DNA of 64,000 nt. Source: Clostridiales bacterium (GTDB taxonomy: Bacteria; Bacillota; Clostridia; Christensenellales; CAG-314). This document shows, piece by piece, positions 1 through 7,744 of the stretch. Position 1 is the stretch's first letter. Every line of letters starts with the position of its first letter. The stretch lies in assembly GCA_022508305.1 (NCBI GenBank), contig JAFLVM010000001.1, positions 561,347 to 625,346 of the forward strand, read 5' to 3'. The notes under the pieces are model-generated. The model saw only the letters and a list, made by a program, of their open reading frames with translations, was not told the origin of the DNA and did not search any database. The position numbers and the translations under genes are program-made.

Positions 1-842
1 AGCTCCATGTTGCCAACGTACTTGCCGTTGCGCCAACAAAATTCTTTACTCCAGCCGTTAGTAAGGTTCTCCGCAGCCCCCGTCCAGGTTCCGCCCTTGT
101 TGTAGTCCGATTTGACGACGATTGTGCCTTCCGATTGCGCGTAGATGTACTTGTTGCGCATCATAGCCAAGCCCGCGTTGAACCCCGCGTCCGGCTTGGG
201 GGCGGACAGCAGTAACAGGTTTCCGTCCTGAATAGCCCGCACTATTGCGCCCGACCGCATACGTCTTAGCATGGAATCGGACAAAAATTCCACAACAGGG
301 CTGTGGCGCATAAGGCTTTCATTTTCGGCAATGACGTCTACGCCCTTGGCTCCGCCCGACACTACTCCGTAGCCCTTAGCCATGGTTTTGGCAACCGTGC
401 GTACCGTGAACTCCGTCGCCTCGTCGTCAATATCGCGGGAACCGACGTAGCCAACCGCCGCAACGTCCAACAGCTTGAGATTTCCTGCGTAGTAAAATAG
501 CGGAGGACAGGCGGCGCCAAGCTTCCTTTTCAACTTTTGCGGATATTCGGCGTCTGCCCTTGTGACGATTTTTATGCCTATATTTTCGTATTTTGCCACT
601 TCAAACGCCAAGCTTGCGCTCCTGTCAATGAGTCGCAACAGTCGGGTGGCGTAGTCTTCGTCTACGTTTAATTTTTGCTTAAAATCGTCAAGTGAAAAAT
701 CCAGCAAATCGCCCGGTTGCAGATTGTAGGCAACAAGCAATTTCGCCAAGTTGCCCCATTCTTTTGGCTCTAACGGCTTGACGTCATCGCCAACGCATAG
801 GTGACTGCACAGTATTGTAATGATTTCCGAGTTTTTATTCAT
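1..842 (-). CDS. DprA/Smf-like SLOG-fold protein, partner of RecQ-PRTase (3' end outside window)
   Basis: Reading the minus strand from an ATG at 842 gives an open frame to the window edge (about 280 codons, no stop), so the gene is truncated here only by the window. Residues about 128-170 carry the Rossmann-type DprA signature: GYVGSRD near 131-137, then a glycine-rich SGGAKGVD near 162-169. A later NKGGTWTGA segment also fits the DprA family. The N-terminal 80 residues are helical, as in DprA. The start overlaps the stop of the upstream RecQ gene by 8 nt (ATGAATAA), so the two are translationally coupled. Classical DprA loads RecA during transformation. This divergent copy, coupled to a helicase-phosphoribosyltransferase, more likely acts as the sensor or antitoxin half of a conflict module (inference). 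Family call is firm, function is not. Confidence 0.8.
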   Translation of the reverse strand, partial: MNKNSEIITILCSHLCVGDDVKPLEPKEWGNLAKLLVAYNLQPGDLLDFSLDDFKQKLNVDEDYATRLLRLIDRSASLAFEVAKYENIGIKIVTRADAEYPQKLKRKLGAACPPLFYYAGNLKLLDVAAVGYVGSRDIDDEATEFTVRTVAKTMAKGYGVVSGGAKGVDVIAENESLMRHSPVVEFLSDSMLRRMRSGAIVRAIQDGNLLLLSAPKPDAGFNAGLAMMRNKYIYAQSEGTIVVKSDYNKGGTWTGAAENLTNGWSKEFCWRNGKYVGNME

Positions 843-2907
843 TTTTGTTTTCCTCACTACTATCCGCCAAGGCAAAGGGATACACTTCTTCCGCGCCACG
901 TTCCATAAGCTTGTAGCCGCAGACTGCAAGCGTCCAACCCGAATCAACAACGTCGTCCACAAGTAACAGCTTGGCGGGCGGAGTAACGTCTTTTACAGCC
1001 GAAAAGGAGTTAAAAGCATTGGCGCATTGATGAGCAGAGTTTTGCATGTGTTTTTGCTGTTGCGCCTTGGATTTTTGCAAAAGGTTGACAAACGGTACGC
1101 CGCAGCTTGCCGCCAACCGCTCGGCAAAGTCCTTGACAATGTTACTGCGCAAAGACGGAACACAGGTTATATGAGTTATGCCACGTTCTTTTATCAGCGG
1201 CTTTAGCACCTGCGTACTTTTGCCCACGAGTTCATCGCAAAACCGATTCAGCCCGGAATATTTGTCTCGCTTGACCAGCTCTCCGTACCCCACGTCACCG
1301 TACTTCGACAGGCATATTCCAACCTGATTTACGTGCTCGATGATGTAGGTGTCCGCAAAGCTTTTATTGGGCCATCTCTTACGCGGCTCTATGTTTCTTA
1401 CCAATGCGTTTATGTAAATTTGCGCCTTTTCGATTGCGGCAAACGAAGGCTTTGACGGGAAAATGTCGGTGCCCAAACAGTTTGCGCAATGACCGCAAGG
1501 CTGCGCGGTTTTGTCACCGAGTACGTTCACGATAAACTGACTGTAGCACTGCTTGGTGTGCGCGTACTGTTTCATTTGGAAAGTTTCGTATTGCCTGATA
1601 CGCGTAATTTCATCGTAATGTTTTTTGTCGTAGCGGTATTTTCGGGGCGTTACGTAGTACTTGTGACTGTCCTTCCGTATGAAACCGTCGTTTTCCAAAA
1701 AGCTCAATGCTTTTACAATCCGTTTACGTCGAAAGTTGAGGCGCGTTTCTATTTGTCGCGAACTCAAACCGTCGTGTTGCGCAATCAGTTTTACAATCCG
1801 ATTGGTTTCTTCCTCCGTGGGGAAAGCCGTGTTCGTAAAATAGCCGATGATTTCCTCGTCTTCCCTGCCGCACATCAACACCACGTACGCCTTGTCTACG
1901 TTTCTGCCCGCTCTGCCGATTTGCTGATAGTAGGAAACGATGTTGGGCGGCATTTGAAAGTGAATTACGAATTCAATATCCCCTTTGTCGTAGCCCATGC
2001 CCAATTTGACCGTAGAAACGATTGCCTTCACCTTGTTTTCACTAAACAACCGTATGGCTTCGGTGTTTTTCTCCTCCTCGGCATTTCCGCGTGAGTAATA
2101 CGACACCGCGTCAATGCCGTTTTTCACAAGGAAATCCGTCAAATAGTCGCAATCGCGATGCGTCAAACAGTAGATTATGCCGTGACCGGGCATTTTGTTG
2201 ATATTTTCCGCCAACCAAGCGTATCGCTCGGCTTTGCTTTGCAGATGCGTAACCTGTATTGCCAACGACTCTCTCGTGAGCGGACCGCGAGACACGAACA
2301 CGTTGCCTCCGAGCTGCTTTTCGAGGTCGGCAATTACCCTGTCGTTTGCCGTTGCCGTCGTCGCTAAAATGGGCACGGTTTTGGGCAAAATGGGAATGAT
2401 TTTGCGTAGGTTGCCGTATTCTAACCTGAAATCATGACCCCAGTCGGAAATGCAATGCGCCTCGTCGATTACGAACAGCCCGATTTTGACGTTTCGCAAG
2501 TTTTTTTGCACGTCAGGACTGAAAAGTGTTTCGGGGGTGATGAGAACCAAGTCCAACTCGTCGTCTTTGAGGGATTGGATTATGTCTGCGCGCCTATCTT
2601 TTACGGTACTGTTGAGTACGTCGCATTTTAGACCGAGCTTCTCGGCAGCCTCGATTTGATTTTGCATCAAAACCAACAAGGGGCTTACAACTACCGTTAC
2701 CCCTCTGCCTTGCCGCCGTAAAAGTTTCGTGCACGTAAAATACACCAGACTCTTGCCCCAGCCGGTTTTTTGCACCACAAGTACCCGTTTGCGCGTCATT
2801 GTGGCTTCTATAGCTTCGTACTGTCCGTCGCGAAATTGCGCGTTTTCACCGTAAAGCGAACGGATTAACTGCAACGCCTCGCTGTGTATTTGTTCGTTTG
2901 TAATCAT
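835..2907 (-). CDS. RecQ-family DNA helicase fused to a C-terminal phosphoribosyltransferase domain
   Basis: The 690-aa protein has a complete SF2 RecQ core: Walker A KTGWGKS at 47-53, DEAH at 148-151 followed by CISDWGHDFR, and the arginine-finger motif QQIGRAGRN. A cysteine cluster ending CGHCANC matches the RecQ zinc site. After it comes a winged-helix-like stretch and, from about residue 560 to the end, a type I phosphoribosyltransferase domain with the PRPP-binding loop VDDVVDSG near 650-657, as in ComF. Housekeeping RecQ ends with RQC/HRDC and has no PRTase. The gene sits behind its own sigma-A promoter and overlaps a DprA-like gene. PRTase plus DprA-like pairing is known from the ShosTA toxin-antitoxin/defence system; here the PRTase is carried on a helicase (inference for role). 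Confidence 0.9.
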   Translation of the reverse strand: MITNEQIHSEALQLIRSLYGENAQFRDGQYEAIEATMTRKRVLVVQKTGWGKSLVYFTCTKLLRRQGRGVTVVVSPLLVLMQNQIEAAEKLGLKCDVLNSTVKDRRADIIQSLKDDELDLVLITPETLFSPDVQKNLRNVKIGLFVIDEAHCISDWGHDFRLEYGNLRKIIPILPKTVPILATTATANDRVIADLEKQLGGNVFVSRGPLTRESLAIQVTHLQSKAERYAWLAENINKMPGHGIIYCLTHRDCDYLTDFLVKNGIDAVSYYSRGNAEEEKNTEAIRLFSENKVKAIVSTVKLGMGYDKGDIEFVIHFQMPPNIVSYYQQIGRAGRNVDKAYVVLMCGREDEEIIGYFTNTAFPTEEETNRIVKLIAQHDGLSSRQIETRLNFRRKRIVKALSFLENDGFIRKDSHKYYVTPRKYRYDKKHYDEITRIRQYETFQMKQYAHTKQCYSQFIVNVLGDKTAQPCGHCANCLGTDIFPSKPSFAAIEKAQIYINALVRNIEPRKRWPNKSFADTYIIEHVNQVGICLSKYGDVGYGELVKRDKYSGLNRFCDELVGKSTQVLKPLIKERGITHITCVPSLRSNIVKDFAERLAASCGVPFVNLLQKSKAQQQKHMQNSAHQCANAFNSFSAVKDVTPPAKLLLVDDVVDSGWTLAVCGYKLMERGAEEVYPFALADSSEENKNE

Positions 2908-2928
2908 TTGATGTAGCCTATAAAAACT

Positions 2929-2957
2929 ATTATAATATAAAATATAAGGAATTGCAA
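2929..2957 (-). promoter_or_regulatory. Sigma-A promoter of the recQ-PRTase/dprA-like operon
   Basis: On the minus strand, -35 TTGCAA (2952-2957) and -10 TATAAT (2929-2934) are separated by 17 bp, about 20 bp upstream of the helicase start. It is divergent from the promoter of the HAD phosphatase gene. Confidence 0.7.
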
Positions 2958-2999
2958 CGCCAAAAACGCGGCGTATTTTTACAAAATGTATGCGCTCGG

Positions 3000-3028
3000 T
3001 TTACAGGTTAAAAATTTTGTTGTAAAAT
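3000..3028 (+). promoter_or_regulatory. Sigma-A promoter of the HAD phosphatase gene
   Basis: -35 TTTACA (3000-3005), 17-bp spacer, -10 TAAAAT (3023-3028). An AAGGAGA ribosome site follows at 3038 and decides the ATG at 3049 rather than the upstream in-frame ATG at 2986, which lies before the promoter. Confidence 0.65.
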
Positions 3029-3048
3029 TGTTTCGCAAGGAGAATTAT

Positions 3049-3831
3049 ATGGACAAATTACAAAACAAGAAAGGTTTTATTTGCGATATGGACGGCGTGA
3101 TTTATCACGGCAACAAATTGATTGACGGAGTTAAGGAATTTGTCGATTGGCTGTACGCTAACGACAAGCAATTTCTGTTTTTGACCAACAACAGTCAAAA
3201 GTCTCCCAAAGAGCTGCAACAAAAGCTATCTCGCATGGGACTTAAGGTATCTGAAAAGAATTTCTACACGGCGGCGTTGGCAACCGCAAGCTTTCTTAAA
3301 AGTCAAGGCGCGTCCACCGCTTACGTAATAGGTGACGCAGGACTGTTCAACGCCTTGTACGAGGTGGGCATAACAATCAACGACGTTGACCCGGAATACG
3401 TCGTCATTGGCGAGACGGAAAACTACAACTTTGAAAGCATCAAGAAGGCAACCAAGCTCGTCAACCGCGGCGCGCTGCTGATTGGAACCAACTCCGACAT
3501 CACCACCCCTACCGAGCACGGCGAGATTCCCGCTTGCAAGGCGTTGGTCGCTCCCGTCGAATACGCCACTTCCAAAAAGGCGTACTTCGTCGGTAAACCC
3601 AACCCCCTGATGATGCGCGCGGCAATGGGTCGTTTCCACGAAAAGGGCATACACTCCCCCGACGTAGCAATGATAGGCGACCGCATGGACACAGACATGA
3701 TTGCGGCAATCGAAAGCGGACTGGATCCCGTGTTGGTGCTTTCGGGCGTGTCAACACGCGAAACGGTTAAGCAATTCCCGTACAGACCGCGCTTGATATT
3801 GGACAACGTGGGCGATATTGCCAACAACTAA
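3049..3831 (+). CDS. NagD/PNPase-type HAD-superfamily phosphatase
   Basis: This 260-aa HAD hydrolase begins with the nucleophile motif DMDGVIYHG. Motif II follows as FLTNNSQKS, then a lysine region with VGKPNP, and motif IV as MIGDRMDTDMIAA. This arrangement and the C2-type cap are those of the NagD/AraL/4-nitrophenylphosphatase group, which dephosphorylates small sugar and nucleotide phosphates in the cytosol. The start at 3049 is fixed by AAGGAGA eight bases upstream and by the promoter. The gene is a single unit closed by a hairpin terminator, back to back with the fructan operon. A role in clearing sugar phosphates is plausible but not shown. Confidence 0.88.
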   Translation: MDKLQNKKGFICDMDGVIYHGNKLIDGVKEFVDWLYANDKQFLFLTNNSQKSPKELQQKLSRMGLKVSEKNFYTAALATASFLKSQGASTAYVIGDAGLFNALYEVGITINDVDPEYVVIGETENYNFESIKKATKLVNRGALLIGTNSDITTPTEHGEIPACKALVAPVEYATSKKAYFVGKPNPLMMRAAMGRFHEKGIHSPDVAMIGDRMDTDMIAAIESGLDPVLVLSGVSTRETVKQFPYRPRLILDNVGDIANN

Positions 3832-3859
3832 AACCAAAACTACTTTTAACAAAAAAATC

Positions 3860-3884
3860 AGGCGTACGGAAAACCCGTTCGCCT
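3860..3884 (+). terminator. Rho-independent terminator after the HAD gene
   Basis: Hairpin AGGCG-T-ACGG / CCGT-T-CGCCT with an A-rich loop, followed on the plus strand by a run of T. An A-run precedes it, so it may also stop transcripts arriving from the minus-strand fructan operon. Confidence 0.75.
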
Positions 3885-3892
3885 AATTTTTT

Positions 3893-3998
3893 TTATTTTT
3901 AATATTTTTTTCTTTTGTTTTTTTGATATTTTTTCTTTTGTTTTTTGATATTTTTGTTTTTTGATATTTTGTTTTTGTTTTTAATATTTTTGTTTTTA
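3893..3998. repeat. T-rich imperfect tandem repeat
   Basis: About 105 bp composed of repeated blocks of the type TTGATATTTTT(C)TTTTGTTT, four to five imperfect copies, between the terminator and the last codon of the MsmX-like gene. Unit length drifts around 18-22 bp. No coding content. Confidence 0.7.
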
Positions 3999-5228
3999 CT
4001 ACTTCTTAGAGCCTTTGAAAAAGTTTTTGAGTTTTGCAAAGAATCCTTGGTTTTGCTGTTCGATGATAGTTACGTTGTCTTCGTCCAACGACTTGGTTAC
4101 TTCTATTTCCTCGTACTCGCAGTAGTCGGGGGTGATTGCCTTGGTGGTCGTTTCGTTGAAGAAGCGAGCGTAGGGGCGTTCGATGGCAACCTTGATACGG
4201 TCATGTTCCTTGATGACGTACTTGTTGGGAATCTTGACAACCACTTCCGTTTCGCCGACTTTGCCGTGAACGTTGAGGGTGTCGCCGAGCAGCTCGACGA
4301 TTCCCACCTCGATTTCAAAGGAAGCGTCCTTGAACTGTTCAAAACGGTCGTCTTTCTCGTAGATGAGGTTCTCGGGGCGAATACCGTACACCATTCCGTG
4401 TCCTACGTAATCTTTGAGCAGCTTCATCTCGTCGGCGCGCATCTTGATTTTCTGTTCGGAGCCTCTGACTGCGAACTTGCCCTCTTCAAGCGTTCCGTAA
4501 AGGAAATTCATTGCGGGAGTACCGATGAAGCCTGCAACGAACAGGTTGGCGGGATGTTGATAAATCTCGTTAGGTTCGCCTATTTGTTGAATGAAGCCGT
4601 CCTTCATTACTACGATACGCGACGCCATGGTCATTGCTTCGATTTGGTCGTGGGTGACGTAGATTGTGGTTGCGCCAACCTCTTCGTGAATACGCACGAT
4701 TTCGCTACGCATTGCCACACGCAGTTTCGCGTCAAGGTTAGACAGCGGCTCGTCCATCAAGAACACCTTGGGTCTGCGTACGATAGACCTGCCGAGAGCA
4801 ACTCTTTGACGCTGACCGCCCGAAAGATTGCGCGGTTTTCTGTCAAGATAAGGCGTTAAACGCAGTATCTTTGCAGCTGCCTGCACGCGTCTGTCAATTT
4901 CGTCCTTGGGAACCTTGCGCAGACGCAGCGCGTACGCCATGTTGTCGTACACCGTCATTTGCGGGTACAGCGCGTAGGACTGGAACACCATCGCTATGTC
5001 TCTGTCCTTGGGAGCGGCGTTGTTTTTCAACTCGCCGTCGATGTACAGTTCGCCGTAGGATATTTCTTCAAGTCCTGCCACCATACGCAGCGTGGTCGAT
5101 TTGCCGCAGCCCGACGGACCTACGAACACGATAAATTCGCCGTCCTCAATGTCGATAGAAAAATTATGTACTGCGTGAACTCCGCCGTCGTAGACCTTGT
5201 TTACATTTACCAATTTTACCGATGCCAT
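3999..5228 (-). CDS. msmX: MsmX/UgpC-type ABC transporter ATPase for carbohydrate import
   Basis: The 409-aa protein is a CUT1-family sugar ABC ATPase: Walker A GPSGCGKST at 37-45, Q-loop VFQSYALYP, signature LSGGQRQRVALGR, Walker B VFLMDEPLSNLD, and H-loop YVTHDQIEAMT. The C-terminal 170 residues are the TOBE/OB regulatory domain, with a lysine-rich tail. It energises the two permeases at 13131-15099. It is the last gene of the operon, 1 nt after fructokinase. In many Firmicutes msmX is an orphan gene shared by several importers; here the ATPase is inside the fructan operon, so it may be dedicated to it or serve others as well. Confidence 0.9.
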   Translation of the reverse strand: MASVKLVNVNKVYDGGVHAVHNFSIDIEDGEFIVFVGPSGCGKSTTLRMVAGLEEISYGELYIDGELKNNAAPKDRDIAMVFQSYALYPQMTVYDNMAYALRLRKVPKDEIDRRVQAAAKILRLTPYLDRKPRNLSGGQRQRVALGRSIVRRPKVFLMDEPLSNLDAKLRVAMRSEIVRIHEEVGATTIYVTHDQIEAMTMASRIVVMKDGFIQQIGEPNEIYQHPANLFVAGFIGTPAMNFLYGTLEEGKFAVRGSEQKIKMRADEMKLLKDYVGHGMVYGIRPENLIYEKDDRFEQFKDASFEIEVGIVELLGDTLNVHGKVGETEVVVKIPNKYVIKEHDRIKVAIERPYARFFNETTTKAITPDYCEYEEIEVTKSLDEDNVTIIEQQNQGFFAKLKNFFKGSKK

Positions 5229-5229
5229 A

Positions 5230-6189
5230 TTATTTTACCGCCTTGTCAATTTTTTCTTTATTACCCATTGCCGCAATTGCGCCGTAGCTCATCGTGGTAT
5301 ACGCGCCACACTTACATGCGAAATCCAGCATTTTGTCGTATTGTACTGTGCCGTCAAGCAGATTGTCGGGGGTCGCGCCACACTGCATAAGCTGCGCAAT
5401 GAACGCCCCGAAGAAGGAATCGCCCGCGCCCGTCGTGTCTACAGTCTTGACCTTGTAGCCCTCGTGAGCGGCGCGCAACTGTCCGTTTAAGTAAAGCTTT
5501 GCGCCCTTGCCGCCGTTGGTAACCAACAGCACCTTGAGATTGCCAGTAAACATCGAAGCAACCGCCTTACTGCCGTCAAGTTCGGTTACAAAGCTCAGCT
5601 CGTCCTCGCCCACCTTGATTACGTCGGCAAAAGAGGCAAACTCCTTGACGACTTCCCGCAGCTCCTGCTTGTCTTCCCACAGATTGAAGCGGAGATTGGG
5701 GTCAAAGCAAATCAGCGCGCCTGCCTGTCTTGCTTTGTCAATTAGATACTTGTGTGTTGACTTCGCCACGTCCGTTTTCAACGCTACGCTACCGAATTCC
5801 AGTACGTCGCCGCGCTTAAACACCACGTCCTTGAAGTCCTCCTCAGTGAAGTACAAATCCGCAGCGTTCCTGCGATAGAAGCTAAACTCCCGTTCGCCGT
5901 TTTCCGCGAAACTTACAAATGCAAGCGAAGTGTCGTGACATGCGCTCTTAGATATGTAACTGACGTCAACGCCCTCGCCGCGTAGCGTTTCGATGAGAAA
6001 CTCACCGAACGCGTCACATCCCACCTTGGTGAGATAGGTCGCCTGCTGTTTCAGCTTGACCGCCTGAACGCAAACGTTTGCGGGTGCGCCGCCTGCCTTC
6101 TTGACGAATTGTTGCGTGTCTTTGAGCGGAGCAACCCCCACCGACTGAAAGTCAATGAGCAGTTCTCCTATTGAATATAGCCTACTCAT
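5230..6189 (-). CDS. PfkB-family fructokinase
   Basis: This 319-aa ribokinase-fold kinase has the two PfkB signatures: a GGAPANVCVQ glycine-rich stretch near residues 33-42 and the C-terminal DTTGAGDSFFGAF, in which Asp257 is the catalytic base. It converts free fructose released by the cytosolic GH32 enzyme to fructose-6-phosphate for glycolysis. Its start overlaps the stop of the upstream GH32-like lipoprotein gene by 8 nt. The operon context (two GH32 proteins, sugar ABC importer) is the main reason to call the substrate fructose rather than another ketose or nucleoside. Confidence 0.88.
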   Translation of the reverse strand: MSRLYSIGELLIDFQSVGVAPLKDTQQFVKKAGGAPANVCVQAVKLKQQATYLTKVGCDAFGEFLIETLRGEGVDVSYISKSACHDTSLAFVSFAENGEREFSFYRRNAADLYFTEEDFKDVVFKRGDVLEFGSVALKTDVAKSTHKYLIDKARQAGALICFDPNLRFNLWEDKQELREVVKEFASFADVIKVGEDELSFVTELDGSKAVASMFTGNLKVLLVTNGGKGAKLYLNGQLRAAHEGYKVKTVDTTGAGDSFFGAFIAQLMQCGATPDNLLDGTVQYDKMLDFACKCGAYTTMSYGAIAAMGNKEKIDKAVK

Positions 6190-7744
6190 AGAATTTTACG
6201 TCCCGTATTTTGGCTTGCGCGCCGTTGGAATAGAAAGCAAAGTTAGATTCGTCCATATCGGTAATTCTCGACGTGAGCGCAACCGCGCCGTTGAGATACA
6301 CCGTGATTATTTCGCCGTCGATAATTACGTCCACATTGTAGCTCTTGCTCTGTTCAAATCCGAAAGCGACGGATGCAAGGGGCGCGCCGTAGCGCAATAT
6401 GCTGGACACTCCGTTGTAACAGGTAAGGCGGTTGCTGTCCAAGTCGAAAGCAATGACCGCGCTCCCAAGACGGTTGTTGTAGTCGCCGTCCAAGCCGAAG
6501 GACAGTCCGAAGTTGCCCTTGTCACCCTTGACGTCTATCGTCAGGCTGATACGCGTAACGTTCGTTGAGAGCTTTTCCATTCCAACAGCGGCGAACTTCG
6601 TTCCGTCAAAGGAAACTTCGTCCAAGTTGCGTCCGTCTACCGTCTTGTAGAACACCTGCGTTGAGAAGAATTGCTTGTAATTTTGCGGCATAACGGCGCT
6701 AAGTTCACCTGTTGTCGCGTCCTGTACAAGCTCGTGAGTGACGAGGTTTCCACCCCAGTCAAACCCGCCCGAGCTTCCGCCCGAAAGCCGCGCGCACCAT
6801 GCAAACGCGTACAGCTTGTCGCCCGCCTTTTCCAGACGGCCTGCATAGAAACCGCTTGCGTCGATGCTGTCGCGCTCAAATTTTTGCCATTCTCCGTCGT
6901 GCTCCGTCTTGTAACGGTAATGAGTTACGCGGTTGTCGCCCTGCTCGCTGTAAGCCAAGTAGTAAAAGCCGTTCAGCTCAATGAACGAAGGACATTCCAT
7001 GTTGTACGAACCTTCGTTGTTAGTGAAAAAGTTGTCCTTGAATCTCCAACCGTTCTCGTTTGCGGGGCTATCGTCTGAATTGGCGTCTAACGACTTTGCG
7101 AAATACCTCTTGATGACGGCTGCGCCCGAGTCGCGCGTTGTGATGAGCATGTAGTAGCAACCGTCTACGCCGTCGTAGTAAACGTAGGGGTCACGGAAGT
7201 CGTCTTCCCATCCTACCAGGTTGAAATCCTCATCTTTTACCCAAGTCTTTTGGTCTGTACTGGTTGCATGACGCACCACCTCGGCATGCTTAAAACCCGT
7301 AACAAATTCGTCTTCGTTCGTATCGGGATTTTTCTCCTTCATGCCATTGTGCCCTGTGTAAAAACAGTGATACGTGCCGTCAGGCCCCTTAATAAACGAA
7401 CCTGTACCAAGAGCTGCGTCTATCGAAGTGATTTTTTCTTCAAAATCCAGCGCAATGCCTTCGTCAGTGTAGTGAATGAAGTCCGTCGTGGTTATGCGCG
7501 CAATGGGGTGATAGAATATGCTGTTGGTTCCCTTGCTGTCGCGAAGATGGTAAATATTCATCACACCGTCGTCGTAGAACGGCATCACGTCGCCCATTGC
7601 AACGGGGAGAGAATCGTCCATCGTTGACACGGGGAAAACGTTTGCGCCCTTTTGGTCCACACTGCCCACGCCCGCAGGAGTACAGGCGACTGCGCAAAAA
7701 CATATTATCAATATCAATAACGGTATTGCCCAAAGCTTTTTCAT
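6182..7744 (-). CDS. Surface lipoprotein of the GH32/GH43-like five-bladed propeller fold, probable exo/endo-fructanase
   Basis: With the ATG at 7744 the product is 520 aa. Residues 1-20 form a lipoprotein signal with lipobox AVAC (Cys21), so it is anchored on the outer face of the membrane. GH32 acidic positions are visible: DFRDP (Asp185, transition-state stabiliser) and NMECPSF (Glu250, acid/base). The usual nucleophile block WMNDPNG is replaced by a diverged MPFYDDGVMNIYHL near 54-67, where Asp58 or Asp59 would be the candidate. A C-terminal beta-sandwich follows. The start is set by the ATGA overlap with the upstream GH32 gene; the earlier ATG at 7756 lies directly on the GGAGG. Likely cuts or binds fructan outside the cell; activity is uncertain because of the first motif. 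Confidence 0.8.
   Translation of the reverse strand: MKKLWAIPLLILIICFCAVACTPAGVGSVDQKGANVFPVSTMDDSLPVAMGDVMPFYDDGVMNIYHLRDSKGTNSIFYHPIARITTTDFIHYTDEGIALDFEEKITSIDAALGTGSFIKGPDGTYHCFYTGHNGMKEKNPDTNEDEFVTGFKHAEVVRHATSTDQKTWVKDEDFNLVGWEDDFRDPYVYYDGVDGCYYMLITTRDSGAAVIKRYFAKSLDANSDDSPANENGWRFKDNFFTNNEGSYNMECPSFIELNGFYYLAYSEQGDNRVTHYRYKTEHDGEWQKFERDSIDASGFYAGRLEKAGDKLYAFAWCARLSGGSSGGFDWGGNLVTHELVQDATTGELSAVMPQNYKQFFSTQVFYKTVDGRNLDEVSFDGTKFAAVGMEKLSTNVTRISLTIDVKGDKGNFGLSFGLDGDYNNRLGSAVIAFDLDSNRLTCYNGVSSILRYGAPLASVAFGFEQSKSYNVDVIIDGEIITVYLNGAVALTSRITDMDESNFAFYSNGAQAKIRDVKFYE

Noticed and set aside
303-500. Plus-strand 65-aa open frame
   Set aside because: It is antisense to the DprA-like gene, which has clear family motifs.
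1489-2094. Plus-strand 201-aa open frame
   Set aside because: Shadow of the RecQ helicase; no motif or ribosome site.
3945-4859. Long plus-strand frame of 304 aa
   Set aside because: Antisense to the msmX-like gene and starts in the T-rich repeat; composition (Phe/Leu then Val-rich) is that of a shadow.
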